NCBI GenBank assembly: GCA_938014245.1
Contig: CALLSD010000012.1
Location: 1-63,210, forward strand
Length of the DNA: 63,210 nt
Reading direction: 5' to 3'
Origin: an uncultured Actinomyces sp.
GTDB taxonomy: Bacteria > Actinomycetota > Actinomycetes > Actinomycetales > Actinomycetaceae
A model generated the notes under the pieces. The model saw nothing but the letters and a program-made list of their open reading frames with translations, was not told the origin of the DNA and did no database searches. Of the stretch, positions 34,195 to 42,747 are shown one piece after another. The stretch's first letter is position 1. The number at the start of each line of letters is the position of its first letter. The position numbers were made by a program, and so were the translations under genes.

Positions 34195-34779
34195 CTACAC
34201 GCCGAACGCGTAGAACGACGCTCCCACAAACCCAAGAATCCCAAGCACCCAGGGGCTCACATTCAAAGCGATTCCCCACGTGTTGAGCTTGCGCTGTTTC
34301 TCCGACACAGGGACTGCAGCACTCGGCATGGCCAAAACCACGCCGAAAATGTTGACTGGCGCAACAAGACCGATCCACATCATCAAAAAGAGGATCCACA
34401 CCCAGCCGGCGCCTTCGGGGTGTCCACTCTTAATCGCGTCTCGAATGACGAGGTAGGGCAGTAAGAACGAGCACGCGACAAGCACCCAGCCGATAAAACC
34501 AAGAATGAGCGGCGAACGCTTCAGCTTGGCTTCACCTTGGACCAGAGGTGCACCCACGTATTGGCCAGCCGGCTGCGGCATTGCCTGGTACCCAGGGCCC
34601 TGATAGAGCGCGGCGCCCTGCTGAACAGCCTGAGGATTCAGCGGCACTCCAGCGGCTTGCGGCATTGCTGCTCCTTGGAGCGGCACTGTGCTCTGCGGCT
34701 GCCCCTGATCAGGGACTCCTCCAGCGACTCCGCCCTGATAGGGATTGCTTCCTTGGCCCGGTCCGCCCGACATGCTCAC
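34195..34779 (-). CDS. Hypothetical Gln/Pro/Gly-rich membrane protein
   Basis: A 194-residue protein. Residues 1-85 are low complexity and rich in Gly, Gln and Pro. Three hydrophobic helices follow (about 92-112, 122-148 and 168-192), with GFIGWVLVACSFLLPYLVI in the first. The layout resembles the protein encoded at 1401, but the membrane parts differ. GTG 34779 is supported by AAGGAGG 7 nt upstream; an ATG follows two codons later. Its neighbour on the minus strand is the HAD phosphatase. The function is unknown. Confidence 0.7.
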   Translation of the reverse strand: MSMSGGPGQGSNPYQGGVAGGVPDQGQPQSTVPLQGAAMPQAAGVPLNPQAVQQGAALYQGPGYQAMPQPAGQYVGAPLVQGEAKLKRSPLILGFIGWVLVACSFLLPYLVIRDAIKSGHPEGAGWVWILFLMMWIGLVAPVNIFGVVLAMPSAAVPVSEKQRKLNTWGIALNVSPWVLGILGFVGASFYAFGV

Positions 34780-34847
34780 AATGTCCTCCTTGCGAATAAG
34801 TATTCCGGGGATTGAGACTATAGGAGGCCGGGCACCTACGCAAAGCT

Positions 34848-35792
34848 TTATTCAGCAAGAAGAGCCCGCAGCACCTGCACAACCCCGGCCTCGTTATTCG
34901 AAGGCGCAAGGAATCGCGCCGCTGCACGCACGTCAGCGGAGGCATTCTCCATCGCGAAAGAAAACTCAGCCTGAGCGATCATCGACAGGTCATTTCCCGC
35001 ATCGCCGAAAACAGCCGTCTGCCCCGGAGTAACTCCCAAATAGTCTTGAAGTGCGCGCAATGCGCGTCCCTTATCAACGCCGCGGTCTTGCAGATCAGCC
35101 CAATTCGCGGCCGAGATCGCAAACTGATGACTGCGCGCAAAGCGCCCCAAAGTTTGATCCGCAAGCGCAGTCACGTCACCGGCACTGTAAACGGCGAGCT
35201 TAATGATCGCCTCGTCCATCCGCCCCTGTTCGATCTCGTCGATCACCCTCATCAGGTCATCGACGCATTGCGTGCGCGTGTAATAGGGTGCGACAGCCGC
35301 CAAAAAAGCTTCGTCCGTGCGCTCCACGTACGCGCAGTTTTTCCCGCATACGACGAGGCCACCGTCGAAGTTCTCTCGTAGGCTCCCCTCAGGTGCGCCC
35401 TCCCCGGCGTCCTCGCGTGCGGCCGTCGCGCCCGGCCTCGGCAATGCGTATTGACGGACCAAGCGCACGCTCTCACGCACCGTCGCAAGGTCAAGCGGGG
35501 CCGAAGAGATTTCGCGGCCGTCGCGCATGACGATCGCGCCGTTTTCTCCAATAAAAGTGAGTCCGGGGCGCTCGGGGAACATATCGATCAAGGTCCACAC
35601 TTGACGGCCAGAAGCGGGAACAAAGACGACTCCACGTTGCTCCAAGTGATCAAGAAGCTCGTCTAATCCGGGAGGAAAATTCTTCTCATCGTCGAGGAGC
35701 GTTCCATCCATGTCGACGGCGACAAGACGGATCTGGGCACCGGCATAGGATGAGGGATCGCTGACCATAGTTTTTACTCTCGCTGAAGTCAC
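34848..35792 (-). CDS. HAD superfamily Cof-type phosphatase
   Basis: A 314-residue hydrolase with HAD motif I VDMDGTLLDDEKN (the DxD nucleophile), motif II VPASGRQ, the Lys and motif IV in AVFGDAGNDLSM. The C2-type cap and length match the Cof/YbiV group, which dephosphorylate sugar phosphates, FMN or similar metabolites. The GTG start at 35792 overlaps the upstream stop as GTGA, suggesting translational coupling; ATG 35768 is an alternative start. The exact substrate is unknown. Confidence 0.9.
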   Translation of the reverse strand: MTSARVKTMVSDPSSYAGAQIRLVAVDMDGTLLDDEKNFPPGLDELLDHLEQRGVVFVPASGRQVWTLIDMFPERPGLTFIGENGAIVMRDGREISSAPLDLATVRESVRLVRQYALPRPGATAAREDAGEGAPEGSLRENFDGGLVVCGKNCAYVERTDEAFLAAVAPYYTRTQCVDDLMRVIDEIEQGRMDEAIIKLAVYSAGDVTALADQTLGRFARSHQFAISAANWADLQDRGVDKGRALRALQDYLGVTPGQTAVFGDAGNDLSMIAQAEFSFAMENASADVRAAARFLAPSNNEAGVVQVLRALLAE

Positions 35793-36172
35793 AGGTAGAA
35801 GATGTAGATGTCCATGAGACGATCAAAGAGTTCCTCGCCCGCAAGCATCAGGTTCACGAGCACAATAAGAATGACCCCAGCGATGGCATATCCGCCCAAA
35901 CTCCACAGGCGCGTCCCGTGCGCTCGCGAGGCGGTCAGGGCATATAGCCCCACGAAAAACGCGACGACTCCCAAGGGAAGCTCATAGACCGCAAATGCCT
36001 CCACGAAGAGACGGGTGGCCCACCCACGGCCAACAATTTCACTGAAGAAGGCCAGTAGAAACATCACAAGCATCAGCGCTGCGCATACGGCAGAGATGAC
36101 GCCGGACATTGAAATCACGCTGCCCGAAGATGGATGTGTCTTGGGTTGATCTGCTTCTTTCCTTTTCTGCAT
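35789..36172 (-). CDS. Hypothetical small membrane protein
   Basis: A 127-residue protein with three predicted helices (about residues 22-46, 58-80 and 90-112) and a basic N terminus (MQKRKEADQPK). I start at ATG 36172 because AGGAG lies about 8 nt upstream; an in-frame start further upstream has no such site. It is coupled to the HAD gene by a 4-base overlap. No family is recognised. Confidence 0.7.
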   Translation of the reverse strand: MQKRKEADQPKTHPSSGSVISMSGVISAVCAALMLVMFLLAFFSEIVGRGWATRLFVEAFAVYELPLGVVAFFVGLYALTASRAHGTRLWSLGGYAIAGVILIVLVNLMLAGEELFDRLMDIYIFYL

Positions 36173-36306
36173 CGACCGTCTCCTCTCGACCTTTGAGCGC
36201 CAACGATGTCTGCTCACACTATCCCATTGCCATCTCAAAGAAAACTGCCAGGGACACCCCTTGCCCCGCCATCAGCTGGAATAGCGAATCTGCTAGGTTG
36301 ATGGAT

Positions 36307-37776
36307 ATGACCCATGCGCAATTGCTCCTGCGCGCCTATGCTCGCGCAACAAATATGTTGATCGCCGGTCGGCGTTTCATCACCTCCGACGGCGAGCTCA
36401 CCGCGCTCCTTGAGGCTTTCGGAGCCCAGGTCATTACCCCGGATTGTGCCGAGGACACTCCCTCGACTCCCACTGGCCTCGACGTGATTTTCGATCTGGA
36501 TGAGGGGGCATTTCCGCGCCCGGGTGCGATCACCGTCCTCGCTCCCGGTGGCAGCTTCCAAGGAGTTTACGCTCCCGATACCTCACTTTTGCGTGGCCCC
36601 GAGGATCCCGAGCGCATTGCGTGGGCCCGTTCGCTCATGCCCGTCACCGAGGCCGCGGTGGGCCGCATTGCCCACCTCCTCCCGGGGCGTCGCATCGGCC
36701 TCGCCCTGGTTTTGGAACCGAAAACTGCGGCGCTTGCCCTGATGCTTGCCGAGGCCGGTGCTGAAGTTTCCGTCTTTGGGCACGCAAGCGAGACCCGAGA
36801 TGACGTTGCCGACGCACTGCGCCGCGCGGGGCTGAAGGTCTTCGCCGACTCCCAAGCAAGCCCTGAGCAGGAAGAAGCACTCGCCCGCGACTTCCTCGCG
36901 GAAAACAATGAGTACCTGCTGGATGACGGTTCGCATCTTATTCGCATGGCTCACGATCCGGGTCGCGCTCCCACAGCGCTTTCCGCCTTGCGCGGCGCTG
37001 CCGAGGAAACGACCTCGGGACTGCGACCGCTGCGTGATTTCCCTCTGCGCGTTCCTGTGATTGCCAGCAATGATGCACGTTCCAAGACCCTCTTCGATAA
37101 CGCCTACGGAACGGGCCAATCCTGTTGGACAACGATTCTTGACATCATTGACCCCGCAGGGATTGGGGCCCCCGTCCCTGGAATGACGATCGGAGTGATT
37201 GGTTATGGAGACGTCGGCAAGGGGTGTGCTCGCTTTGGCCGAGCACTGGGAGGAAAGGTCAGCGTCGTAGAACTTGACCCGGTTCGCGCTCTCCAAGCAC
37301 GCATGGATGGTTTCACTGTCACCCCACTGTCTGAGCTTGCCGCTCGCGCGGGTATGTTGATTTCCGCGACGGGTGAGCCTTCGACCATTCCCCTTGGCGC
37401 GCTTGAGGCTCTCCCCGAAAACGCTATTGTCACCGTCGCGGGCGGTGTGGTCGGTGAAGTTGAGGTCGAGCAGGCACTGGTCGCGGGGTGGACTCTTACC
37501 GAGGCCGGTCCCGCACACATCCAGAACCTGAGTGATCCGAAGGGCAAGTCCCTACGCCTCCTGGAAAAGGGAGAGGGCATCAACTACACAGCAGGTGAGG
37601 GGAACCCCATCGAGATCATGGACATGAGTTTCGGAGTCCAAGTCGCGGCGCTCACTGAATTATTGACCCGTGGGGAAGAGCTTTCTCCTGGGCTTCACAA
37701 TCTTCCTCACCAAGCTGATGATGCGGTATCTCGGGCTGCGCTTGATGCACTTCGTGGAACAAGCAATGCACAATAG
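36307..37776 (+). CDS. S-adenosylhomocysteine hydrolase family protein, divergent
   Basis: A 489-residue protein. Most of the canonical enzyme is recognisable: ETTSGLRPLRDF, VIASNDARSKTLFDNAYGTGQ, the NAD-binding GYGDVGKG and VVELDPVRALQARMDGF. By eye two catalytic histidines are absent: the N-terminal HVTKET-like motif reads LVLEPKTAALA, and the NxGHF motif after the NAD domain reads VAGGVVGEV. The Lys-Asp of the SKTLFDN region is kept. The closest pattern is the archaeal-type hydrolase, and an S-inosylhomocysteine or altered-substrate role is possible. ATG 36307 is preferred because TAGGTT lies 7 nt upstream, indicating a leaderless mRNA. It heads an operon with an amidohydrolase 4 bp downstream. 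Confidence 0.82.
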   Translation: MTHAQLLLRAYARATNMLIAGRRFITSDGELTALLEAFGAQVITPDCAEDTPSTPTGLDVIFDLDEGAFPRPGAITVLAPGGSFQGVYAPDTSLLRGPEDPERIAWARSLMPVTEAAVGRIAHLLPGRRIGLALVLEPKTAALALMLAEAGAEVSVFGHASETRDDVADALRRAGLKVFADSQASPEQEEALARDFLAENNEYLLDDGSHLIRMAHDPGRAPTALSALRGAAEETTSGLRPLRDFPLRVPVIASNDARSKTLFDNAYGTGQSCWTTILDIIDPAGIGAPVPGMTIGVIGYGDVGKGCARFGRALGGKVSVVELDPVRALQARMDGFTVTPLSELAARAGMLISATGEPSTIPLGALEALPENAIVTVAGGVVGEVEVEQALVAGWTLTEAGPAHIQNLSDPKGKSLRLLEKGEGINYTAGEGNPIEIMDMSFGVQVAALTELLTRGEELSPGLHNLPHQADDAVSRAALDALRGTSNAQ

Positions 37777-37780
37777 TTCC

Positions 37781-39157
37781 ATGACTTCGACGCTTTCCCA
37801 AGATGACGCAGAGATCCAAAGCCCCCGTCCACACTCCGACGTCGTCGAGGTCTACTCAGCCGGGCTCGTCATTCCGATCACCGCTCCATCCGTCTTGGAC
37901 GGTGCTATTGCGGTTTCCGGCGGGCGAATCGAACACGTAGGATCGCGCGATTGGGTGATCCACGCCCTTGAACAGGCGGGGTGTCCCTTCGTCGAACACC
38001 ACGTAGACGGGGTACTCATGCCCGGCCTCGTCAATGCGCACACCCACCTGCAGTACACAGGAATGGCGCAGGTCGGCGCGAGGCGCTACACGGGTTTCCC
38101 CGCGTGGGCGCAGGCTTTCGACGCGGTCTATGACCATACCGAATTCGATTGGAAGGCCGAGGCCGCGCGCGGTGCTCGCCTCTCGATCCGCTATGGGACA
38201 ACCAGCGCCGCCGACGTCGTCACCGATCCCGAGGCCGCGGGCGCGCTCCACGACCTGGGCCTGCACGGCGTCGCCTACTGGGAAGTCATGGGCTGGTCGA
38301 ATGAGGATTGGGCGGCTCGCGGTCCGGCGAGCGTCAATGCATCCCTAGACGCAATGCCCACTCCCCCGCAGATCGGCATTTCCCCGCATGCACCTTATTC
38401 CTTGGATGCAGAACCGCTTTTAGATCTTCCCGACCTTGCGCGCCGACGTAACCTTCGCCTGCATATCCACTTGGGTGAATCCCATTCCGAGGCCGAGTGG
38501 AAAGAAGGCCGAACCGCGCAATTGGACGATTTGTGGCGCAGCGGAGCATCGACCTCCTTCACGGAAATGCGTTCCTTGGGCGGAGGCTTCTCGGCGACAC
38601 AATTCGTCGACCAACTGGGGGTTTTGGGTCCTGATTGCCATGTGGCCCACGGCGTGTACATGACCGCAGATGACCGGCGTCGCCTGCGTTCTCGCAATAC
38701 TGCTGTTGCTTTGTGTCCGCGCTCGAATCGTGTGATTGGCTTGGATGCTCCCCCTGTTGCCGCCTACCTGAATGAGGGCAATTTGCTGGCCGTGGGGACG
38801 GACTCTCTGTCCTCTTCTCCCAGCCTTGACGTCATGGAAGACGTTGCGCTCTTGTATAAGATCGCTCGCGCTCAGGGTTATGGGGAAGGCGACCTGGCTC
38901 GCCGTCTTTTGCACACGGCGACCTTGGGTGGGGCTGTCGCACTGGGATTGTCGACTGGCCGGCAGCGTGTCGGGCAGCTTCAGTCCGGTGCGGTCGCAGA
39001 CATGGTGTTTTTCGATGTACCCGTGACGACGATTGTCGACACCATCGAAGAGCTCGTTCAAACCGGTGCTTCTCGTCAGATTGCAACGATTATTGACGGG
39101 AACCTGCGCTGGGTTGATCCGCGTTTTGCCGACATCTTTGAGGGAGACATGCAATGA
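37781..39157 (+). CDS. Amidohydrolase family protein (TRZ/ATZ or SAH deaminase-like)
   Basis: A 458-residue metal-dependent hydrolase with the expected metal ligands: HTHLQ (residues 87-91), LHIHLGES, AHGVY and GTDSLSSS. The family deaminates adenine or guanine nucleoside analogues, including S-adenosylhomocysteine, methylthioadenosine and aminofutalosine. Its position directly after an SAH-hydrolase homologue supports SAH deamination, but the exact substrate is inferred. ATG 37781 is preferred; CACAAT is 6 nt upstream, so an internal leaderless start is possible. The stop overlaps the cupin start. Confidence 0.85.
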   Translation: MTSTLSQDDAEIQSPRPHSDVVEVYSAGLVIPITAPSVLDGAIAVSGGRIEHVGSRDWVIHALEQAGCPFVEHHVDGVLMPGLVNAHTHLQYTGMAQVGARRYTGFPAWAQAFDAVYDHTEFDWKAEAARGARLSIRYGTTSAADVVTDPEAAGALHDLGLHGVAYWEVMGWSNEDWAARGPASVNASLDAMPTPPQIGISPHAPYSLDAEPLLDLPDLARRRNLRLHIHLGESHSEAEWKEGRTAQLDDLWRSGASTSFTEMRSLGGGFSATQFVDQLGVLGPDCHVAHGVYMTADDRRRLRSRNTAVALCPRSNRVIGLDAPPVAAYLNEGNLLAVGTDSLSSSPSLDVMEDVALLYKIARAQGYGEGDLARRLLHTATLGGAVALGLSTGRQRVGQLQSGAVADMVFFDVPVTTIVDTIEELVQTGASRQIATIIDGNLRWVDPRFADIFEGDMQ

Positions 39158-39630
39158 CTACCCTCACCCCGCTCGCTTCCACACTTGTGAAGCAACTTAA
39201 CCTTGCTCCTCACCCCGAGGGCGGCCACTTCCGTCGCACCTGGACCGCACCCACGCATGTGGAAACCCCTCGCGGCCAGCGAGCCACGGCCTCGGCAATC
39301 CTCTTTGTGCTCGATCGCGACGAGGAAGCTGCTTGGCATCTGGTGCACTCCGATGAGTTGTGGATCTGGTCGGGGCCGGGAGCCTTGGAGATTCACCTCG
39401 GCGGAGATGGCGAGGCTCCAAGTTCCGAGCCGCAGATCGTGATCTTAGGATCGCCGGCAGCTGAGGAAGAGGAACTCTCCCCTTCTGAGCCTTCGAACCC
39501 CGTGCAATTCCTTGTCCCCGCCGGTTCGTGGCAGCGTACTTTTGCTCGAGGCCAAGCGGCGCTGGCCACTTGCGTTGTCTCGCCCGAATTCTCTTTCGAG
39601 GACTGGAAATTAGCCTCGGCTGGCGAATAA
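39154..39630 (+). CDS. DUF985 cupin-fold protein
   Basis: A 158-residue protein of the DUF985 cupin family with APHPEGGHFRRTW near the N terminus, the His-rich block AWHLVHSDELWIWSGPG, VPAGSWQ and CVVSPEFSFEDW at the C terminus. Cupins of this family have no proven function, though some resemble sugar-modifying or mononuclear metal enzymes. It overlaps the amidohydrolase gene by 4 bases, so it is likely part of the same pathway. Confidence 0.85.
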   Translation: MTTLTPLASTLVKQLNLAPHPEGGHFRRTWTAPTHVETPRGQRATASAILFVLDRDEEAAWHLVHSDELWIWSGPGALEIHLGGDGEAPSSEPQIVILGSPAAEEEELSPSEPSNPVQFLVPAGSWQRTFARGQAALATCVVSPEFSFEDWKLASAGE

Positions 39631-39643
39631 GAGATTCGCGCGT

Positions 39644-41923
39644 CTAAAAGGATTCACAGTAGACGCGTCCCCCTCCGCTTCGGATCACGCGACGCACATC
39701 GGCGACCATGGTCGGTGAGCCGCACACGTAGTAGTCGGCGCTTTGATCGATGCCGCTCGTGCGAAGGTAGTCCGTGACGCGGCCCTTAAATGCGGTAGTG
39801 CTTGATTCGCGTGTTATGCAGCGGATGATGGGAGGGATCGGGGTTTCGAGTCGTAGCGTCAGATCCTCATCCGTGTTTGCGCATCCAAAGATCAGCAGCT
39901 CGTCAGCACGGATCCCCTCCTCAAAAGCAGCACAAAATGGCGCAATCCCGCTTCCCGTTGCAATGAAGATCCTGCGGCGGGTGGGAGCCTCGTCGTTTTC
40001 GGCATCTTCGCTGTGAATTTCGAAATTACCCAATGGGAGTTGGAGTTCAACCTTGTCTCCAGGCTCTAGGCCGCGCGCGAATGCTGCTCCCTTCCCCTTG
40101 GTTCTCACATCGATGAGGAAACGGGCACTTTCTCCAGATGCACTTGCCAAGGAATATGGCCGCCACTCAAAGGGAGCAACTCGGATCAGGGCATACTGGC
40201 CGGGGCGCCACTGCAGTGAACGCGGGAGCTTGAGGACAATGTCTCGGATGTGGGGGCTTAGCCAGTCCGCATGGACGACCTGAGCGGCGAGGCGTGGCGC
40301 GCTGCGGGATGGGTCCTGTGTTGGTTCTGGATCTGAGGTTTCACATGCACTCTCCGGGTCGCTGCTCAGGCTCTGATTGATCTGCAGATAGCCTTTTGGC
40401 CCGAGGATTCGACATGCGCTTGTCCACCCCGCCATTGTGGCCCCGACAATTCCAGGGAATCCTGCATCTTGGCCCGTCAGGAAGAGCCCTGGGATCGGCG
40501 TTTCTGGGGTGGTCAGTCCCGCTGTGAATCGTTGCGGGGTGAGGGGGAGGCCGTAGAAGCATCCCTTTGAATGAGAGGTGTAGTGTTCAATACTCAGAGG
40601 CGTGGCTACTTCTTCGTAGCGAACAGAGTGCGCAAAACCCGGGAGAGTGCGATCAACGAGTGCGACCAGTCCCCGTGCCATTGTTGATTTAAGCAAGTCG
40701 TAGTCACTTCCTCGGTCCCCTTTCATTGTGTCCTCCCACGCACGAAAAGCACCGGCTTCAACGAAGGAGACAATTTCTGCGGTGGCGTGCTGGTCGCCTG
40801 CTTTGAGCCCCGGGAAGGAAACGAATGCCGTTTGTGGGGTGCCGTTGAGCAGGGAAGTGGTTAACTCCGCGGGAGTCTGCGAACCATCACCCTCATTGAT
40901 CCAGATGTTGGAGCCGTCGATCCCTTCGGGATAGTGGTCAAGCGTGAGGTAGACGATGACCGCTGTTCCTCCGTTTCCCATGCGCGCGATCGTTTTGCGT
41001 ATCTCTTCCGTGAGTTTTCCAATGCTTCCCTGCGTTGGAAGTAGACGGTTATACGTTTCACTAGCCCCGACTCCTGAAACGATGATCGGTGCGCGTTCTT
41101 CATAGGTCACTGGATGCGTACCGGAAGTATCGATGACGCGGACTCCGACCGCCTGACCGTTTTGGACAATAATTTCTTCGACGCTTTGAGAGACGCGGAT
41201 TTCTCCCCCGTTTGAGCGGATTCTTTCCTCAACCATTCGCGAGATTTGCCCGCTTCCTCCCTGGGGAAACCACGCTCCATTCATGTAGTGGCCGACGATC
41301 ATCGCGTGGGCGACAAAAGCACTGCGCTCGGGTTCGACTCCGTAGTCTCCCCAGTGCGTCGTCAGGAGTGTTCTCAACGCGGGATTATGAAAGCGGCGCT
41401 TCATGTAGTGCGCGGTCGTTTCACATGCGAGGGAGGTGTGCATCTTCTGTGCCAAAGCGACAAGAGGGGCCACCTGTTGCGGGACAACCTGGCGCACATA
41501 GTTGAGAGTCATCCACGAGTATGCCCGCGCAACATCCTTGAAATAGCGCTTCAGTGCTCGTTTCTCCTTCGGAAAGAGCGCTTCGAGTCGCTGGCGATAG
41601 ACACCGGCATCCGAGGGGACATCAAGATTCACCCCGAGCTTTGGGAGACAAAAGCGATCGTAGCTATCGGGCATCTGCATCCAGGAAAGCTTCCCGCCCG
41701 TGAGGTAATCAATGATTTGACGAGGCCGAGTCCCCGGGGCCATGTCGCCGACGTAGTGCAAACCCACGTCCCAGCTTGCGCCTTGGCGTCGAAATGCGTG
41801 GGTGAGTCCCCCTGGGGCGGAGTGTTTTTCGAGGACGAGCACCCGCTTCTTCGCCACGACTGCGAGCAGTCCTGCGGTTGTCAATGAACCTATTCCTGAA
41901 CCGATCACAATTGCGTCGTACAT
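39644..41923 (-). CDS. Fused FAD-dependent oxidoreductase (RetSat/carotenoid isomerase-like) and ferredoxin-reductase-type domain
   Basis: A 759-residue protein. Residues 1-500 are an FAD-dependent amine-oxidase/RetSat-like domain with the dinucleotide fold IVIGSGIGSLTTAG, the block GGLTHAFRRQGASWDVGLHY and FLTGQDAGFPGIVGATMAG. After a linker (about 505-545) residues 545-759 form a ferredoxin-NADP reductase module with RPYSLASASGE (flavin binding), IFIATGSGIAPF (NAD(P)H binding) and YYVCGSPTMV. Such a fusion could draw electrons from NAD(P)H without a separate partner. No [2Fe-2S] cysteine motif is present. The substrate, possibly a polyene or quinone-like lipid, is not known. ATG 41923 is chosen over the upstream GTG at 41929; AAGGGG lies upstream. 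Confidence 0.85.
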   Translation of the reverse strand: MYDAIVIGSGIGSLTTAGLLAVVAKKRVLVLEKHSAPGGLTHAFRRQGASWDVGLHYVGDMAPGTRPRQIIDYLTGGKLSWMQMPDSYDRFCLPKLGVNLDVPSDAGVYRQRLEALFPKEKRALKRYFKDVARAYSWMTLNYVRQVVPQQVAPLVALAQKMHTSLACETTAHYMKRRFHNPALRTLLTTHWGDYGVEPERSAFVAHAMIVGHYMNGAWFPQGGSGQISRMVEERIRSNGGEIRVSQSVEEIIVQNGQAVGVRVIDTSGTHPVTYEERAPIIVSGVGASETYNRLLPTQGSIGKLTEEIRKTIARMGNGGTAVIVYLTLDHYPEGIDGSNIWINEGDGSQTPAELTTSLLNGTPQTAFVSFPGLKAGDQHATAEIVSFVEAGAFRAWEDTMKGDRGSDYDLLKSTMARGLVALVDRTLPGFAHSVRYEEVATPLSIEHYTSHSKGCFYGLPLTPQRFTAGLTTPETPIPGLFLTGQDAGFPGIVGATMAGWTSACRILGPKGYLQINQSLSSDPESACETSDPEPTQDPSRSAPRLAAQVVHADWLSPHIRDIVLKLPRSLQWRPGQYALIRVAPFEWRPYSLASASGESARFLIDVRTKGKGAAFARGLEPGDKVELQLPLGNFEIHSEDAENDEAPTRRRIFIATGSGIAPFCAAFEEGIRADELLIFGCANTDEDLTLRLETPIPPIIRCITRESSTTAFKGRVTDYLRTSGIDQSADYYVCGSPTMVADVRRVIRSGGGRVYCESF

Positions 41924-41938
41924 ACACACCCCTTCTGC

Positions 41939-41984
41939 TTGACAGTGTCTAGTAATAGAATCATGCGCTCCTAGACACTGTCAA
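41939..41984. promoter_or_regulatory. Perfect inverted repeat, probable TetR operator
   Basis: Two 14-bp arms (TTGACAGTGTCTAG at 41939-41952 and its exact complement at 41971-41984) are separated by 18 bp, between the divergent oxidoreductase and TetR genes. Each arm begins with a -35-like TTGACA on one strand, so a bound repressor would block promoters of both genes. Each arm also contains the partly self-complementary GACAGTGTC. Confidence 0.75.
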
Positions 41985-42017
41985 GTAGTGACGGTCTATT
42001 TCCCCTATACTGATGCC

Positions 42018-42617
42018 ATGACACGCTCAAGCGAAGCCCCCGGCCTACGCGAAACAATCCTCACTATCAGCGGAGAACTCCTCAACGAAGGAGGGCCCGC
42101 TTCCCTATCCATGCGCGAGGTCTCGAGGCGAGCCGGATGCACACACCAGGCTCCCTACCACCACTTCAAAACCCGAGAGGGAATCCTTGCAGCGCTGATC
42201 ACAGAGGGATTCCTCGCCTTGGAAAAATCGCTCAGCGAAGCACTTCGTGCCAGCGCCAACGCAACCCCCCAGGAGACGACACGCGCAGCAGGACACGCAT
42301 ATCTGACTTTCGCGCTTAAAAATCCAGGGGTTTTTCGCATCATGTTCCGCTCTGACATGTACGATCCCAACTCACACCCCGAGCTTGTCCAGGCCAGCAA
42401 GGCAGCGCGCTCCCAGCTCCATGGCCTCGCAAAAATTGCCTACGGGAGCGAGGATCCACGCGCAGAAGCAACGCTTTGGGCCTACATCCACGGCCTCGCG
42501 ATCCTCATTCTCGACGGACCGCCCGCACTTGGGGGGAACGAAAGAGAAGAAACACACCAATTCGCCCACGGGTGCATCGACTCCCCCTTCTTCATCGATG
42601 GTGTTCCTAGGGAGTGA
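42018..42617 (+). CDS. TetR/AcrR family transcriptional regulator
   Basis: A 199-residue regulator with a TetR helix-turn-helix in the first 60 residues (SGELLNEGGPASLSMREVSR, then AGCTHQAPYHHFKTREGIL) and a C-terminal ligand domain (TetR_C_13-like). I start at ATG 42018 because TATACT (42006-42011) lies 6 nt upstream, a leaderless arrangement; an in-frame GTG at 41988 is less likely. The operator-like palindrome is just upstream, so it probably represses itself and the divergent fused oxidoreductase. The ligand is unknown. Confidence 0.9.
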   Translation: MTRSSEAPGLRETILTISGELLNEGGPASLSMREVSRRAGCTHQAPYHHFKTREGILAALITEGFLALEKSLSEALRASANATPQETTRAAGHAYLTFALKNPGVFRIMFRSDMYDPNSHPELVQASKAARSQLHGLAKIAYGSEDPRAEATLWAYIHGLAILILDGPPALGGNEREETHQFAHGCIDSPFFIDGVPRE

Positions 42618-42667
42618 GGAGAATATGCGCGATGCGTCACCCCAGCCTCCTTTAAAGATTGAATCTA

Positions 42668-42696
42668 TCGACAAGAACACCGCCGTGCCCTAGGCT
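42668..42696 (+). promoter_or_regulatory. Promoter of the small LEA-like gene
   Basis: TCGACA (42668-42673) and TAGGCT (42691-42696) are separated by exactly 17 bp, about 50 bp upstream of the GTG at 42748. Confidence 0.6.
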
Positions 42697-42747
42697 GAGA
42701 GAACGTTCCGGTAATCACTGGAAACACCCCTATTCAAGGAGCCCACC

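Noticed and set aside
36583..37518. Minus-strand frame of 311 codons opposite the SAH-hydrolase-like gene
   Set aside because: Antisense shadow; the plus strand encodes a recognisable NAD-dependent hydrolase family.
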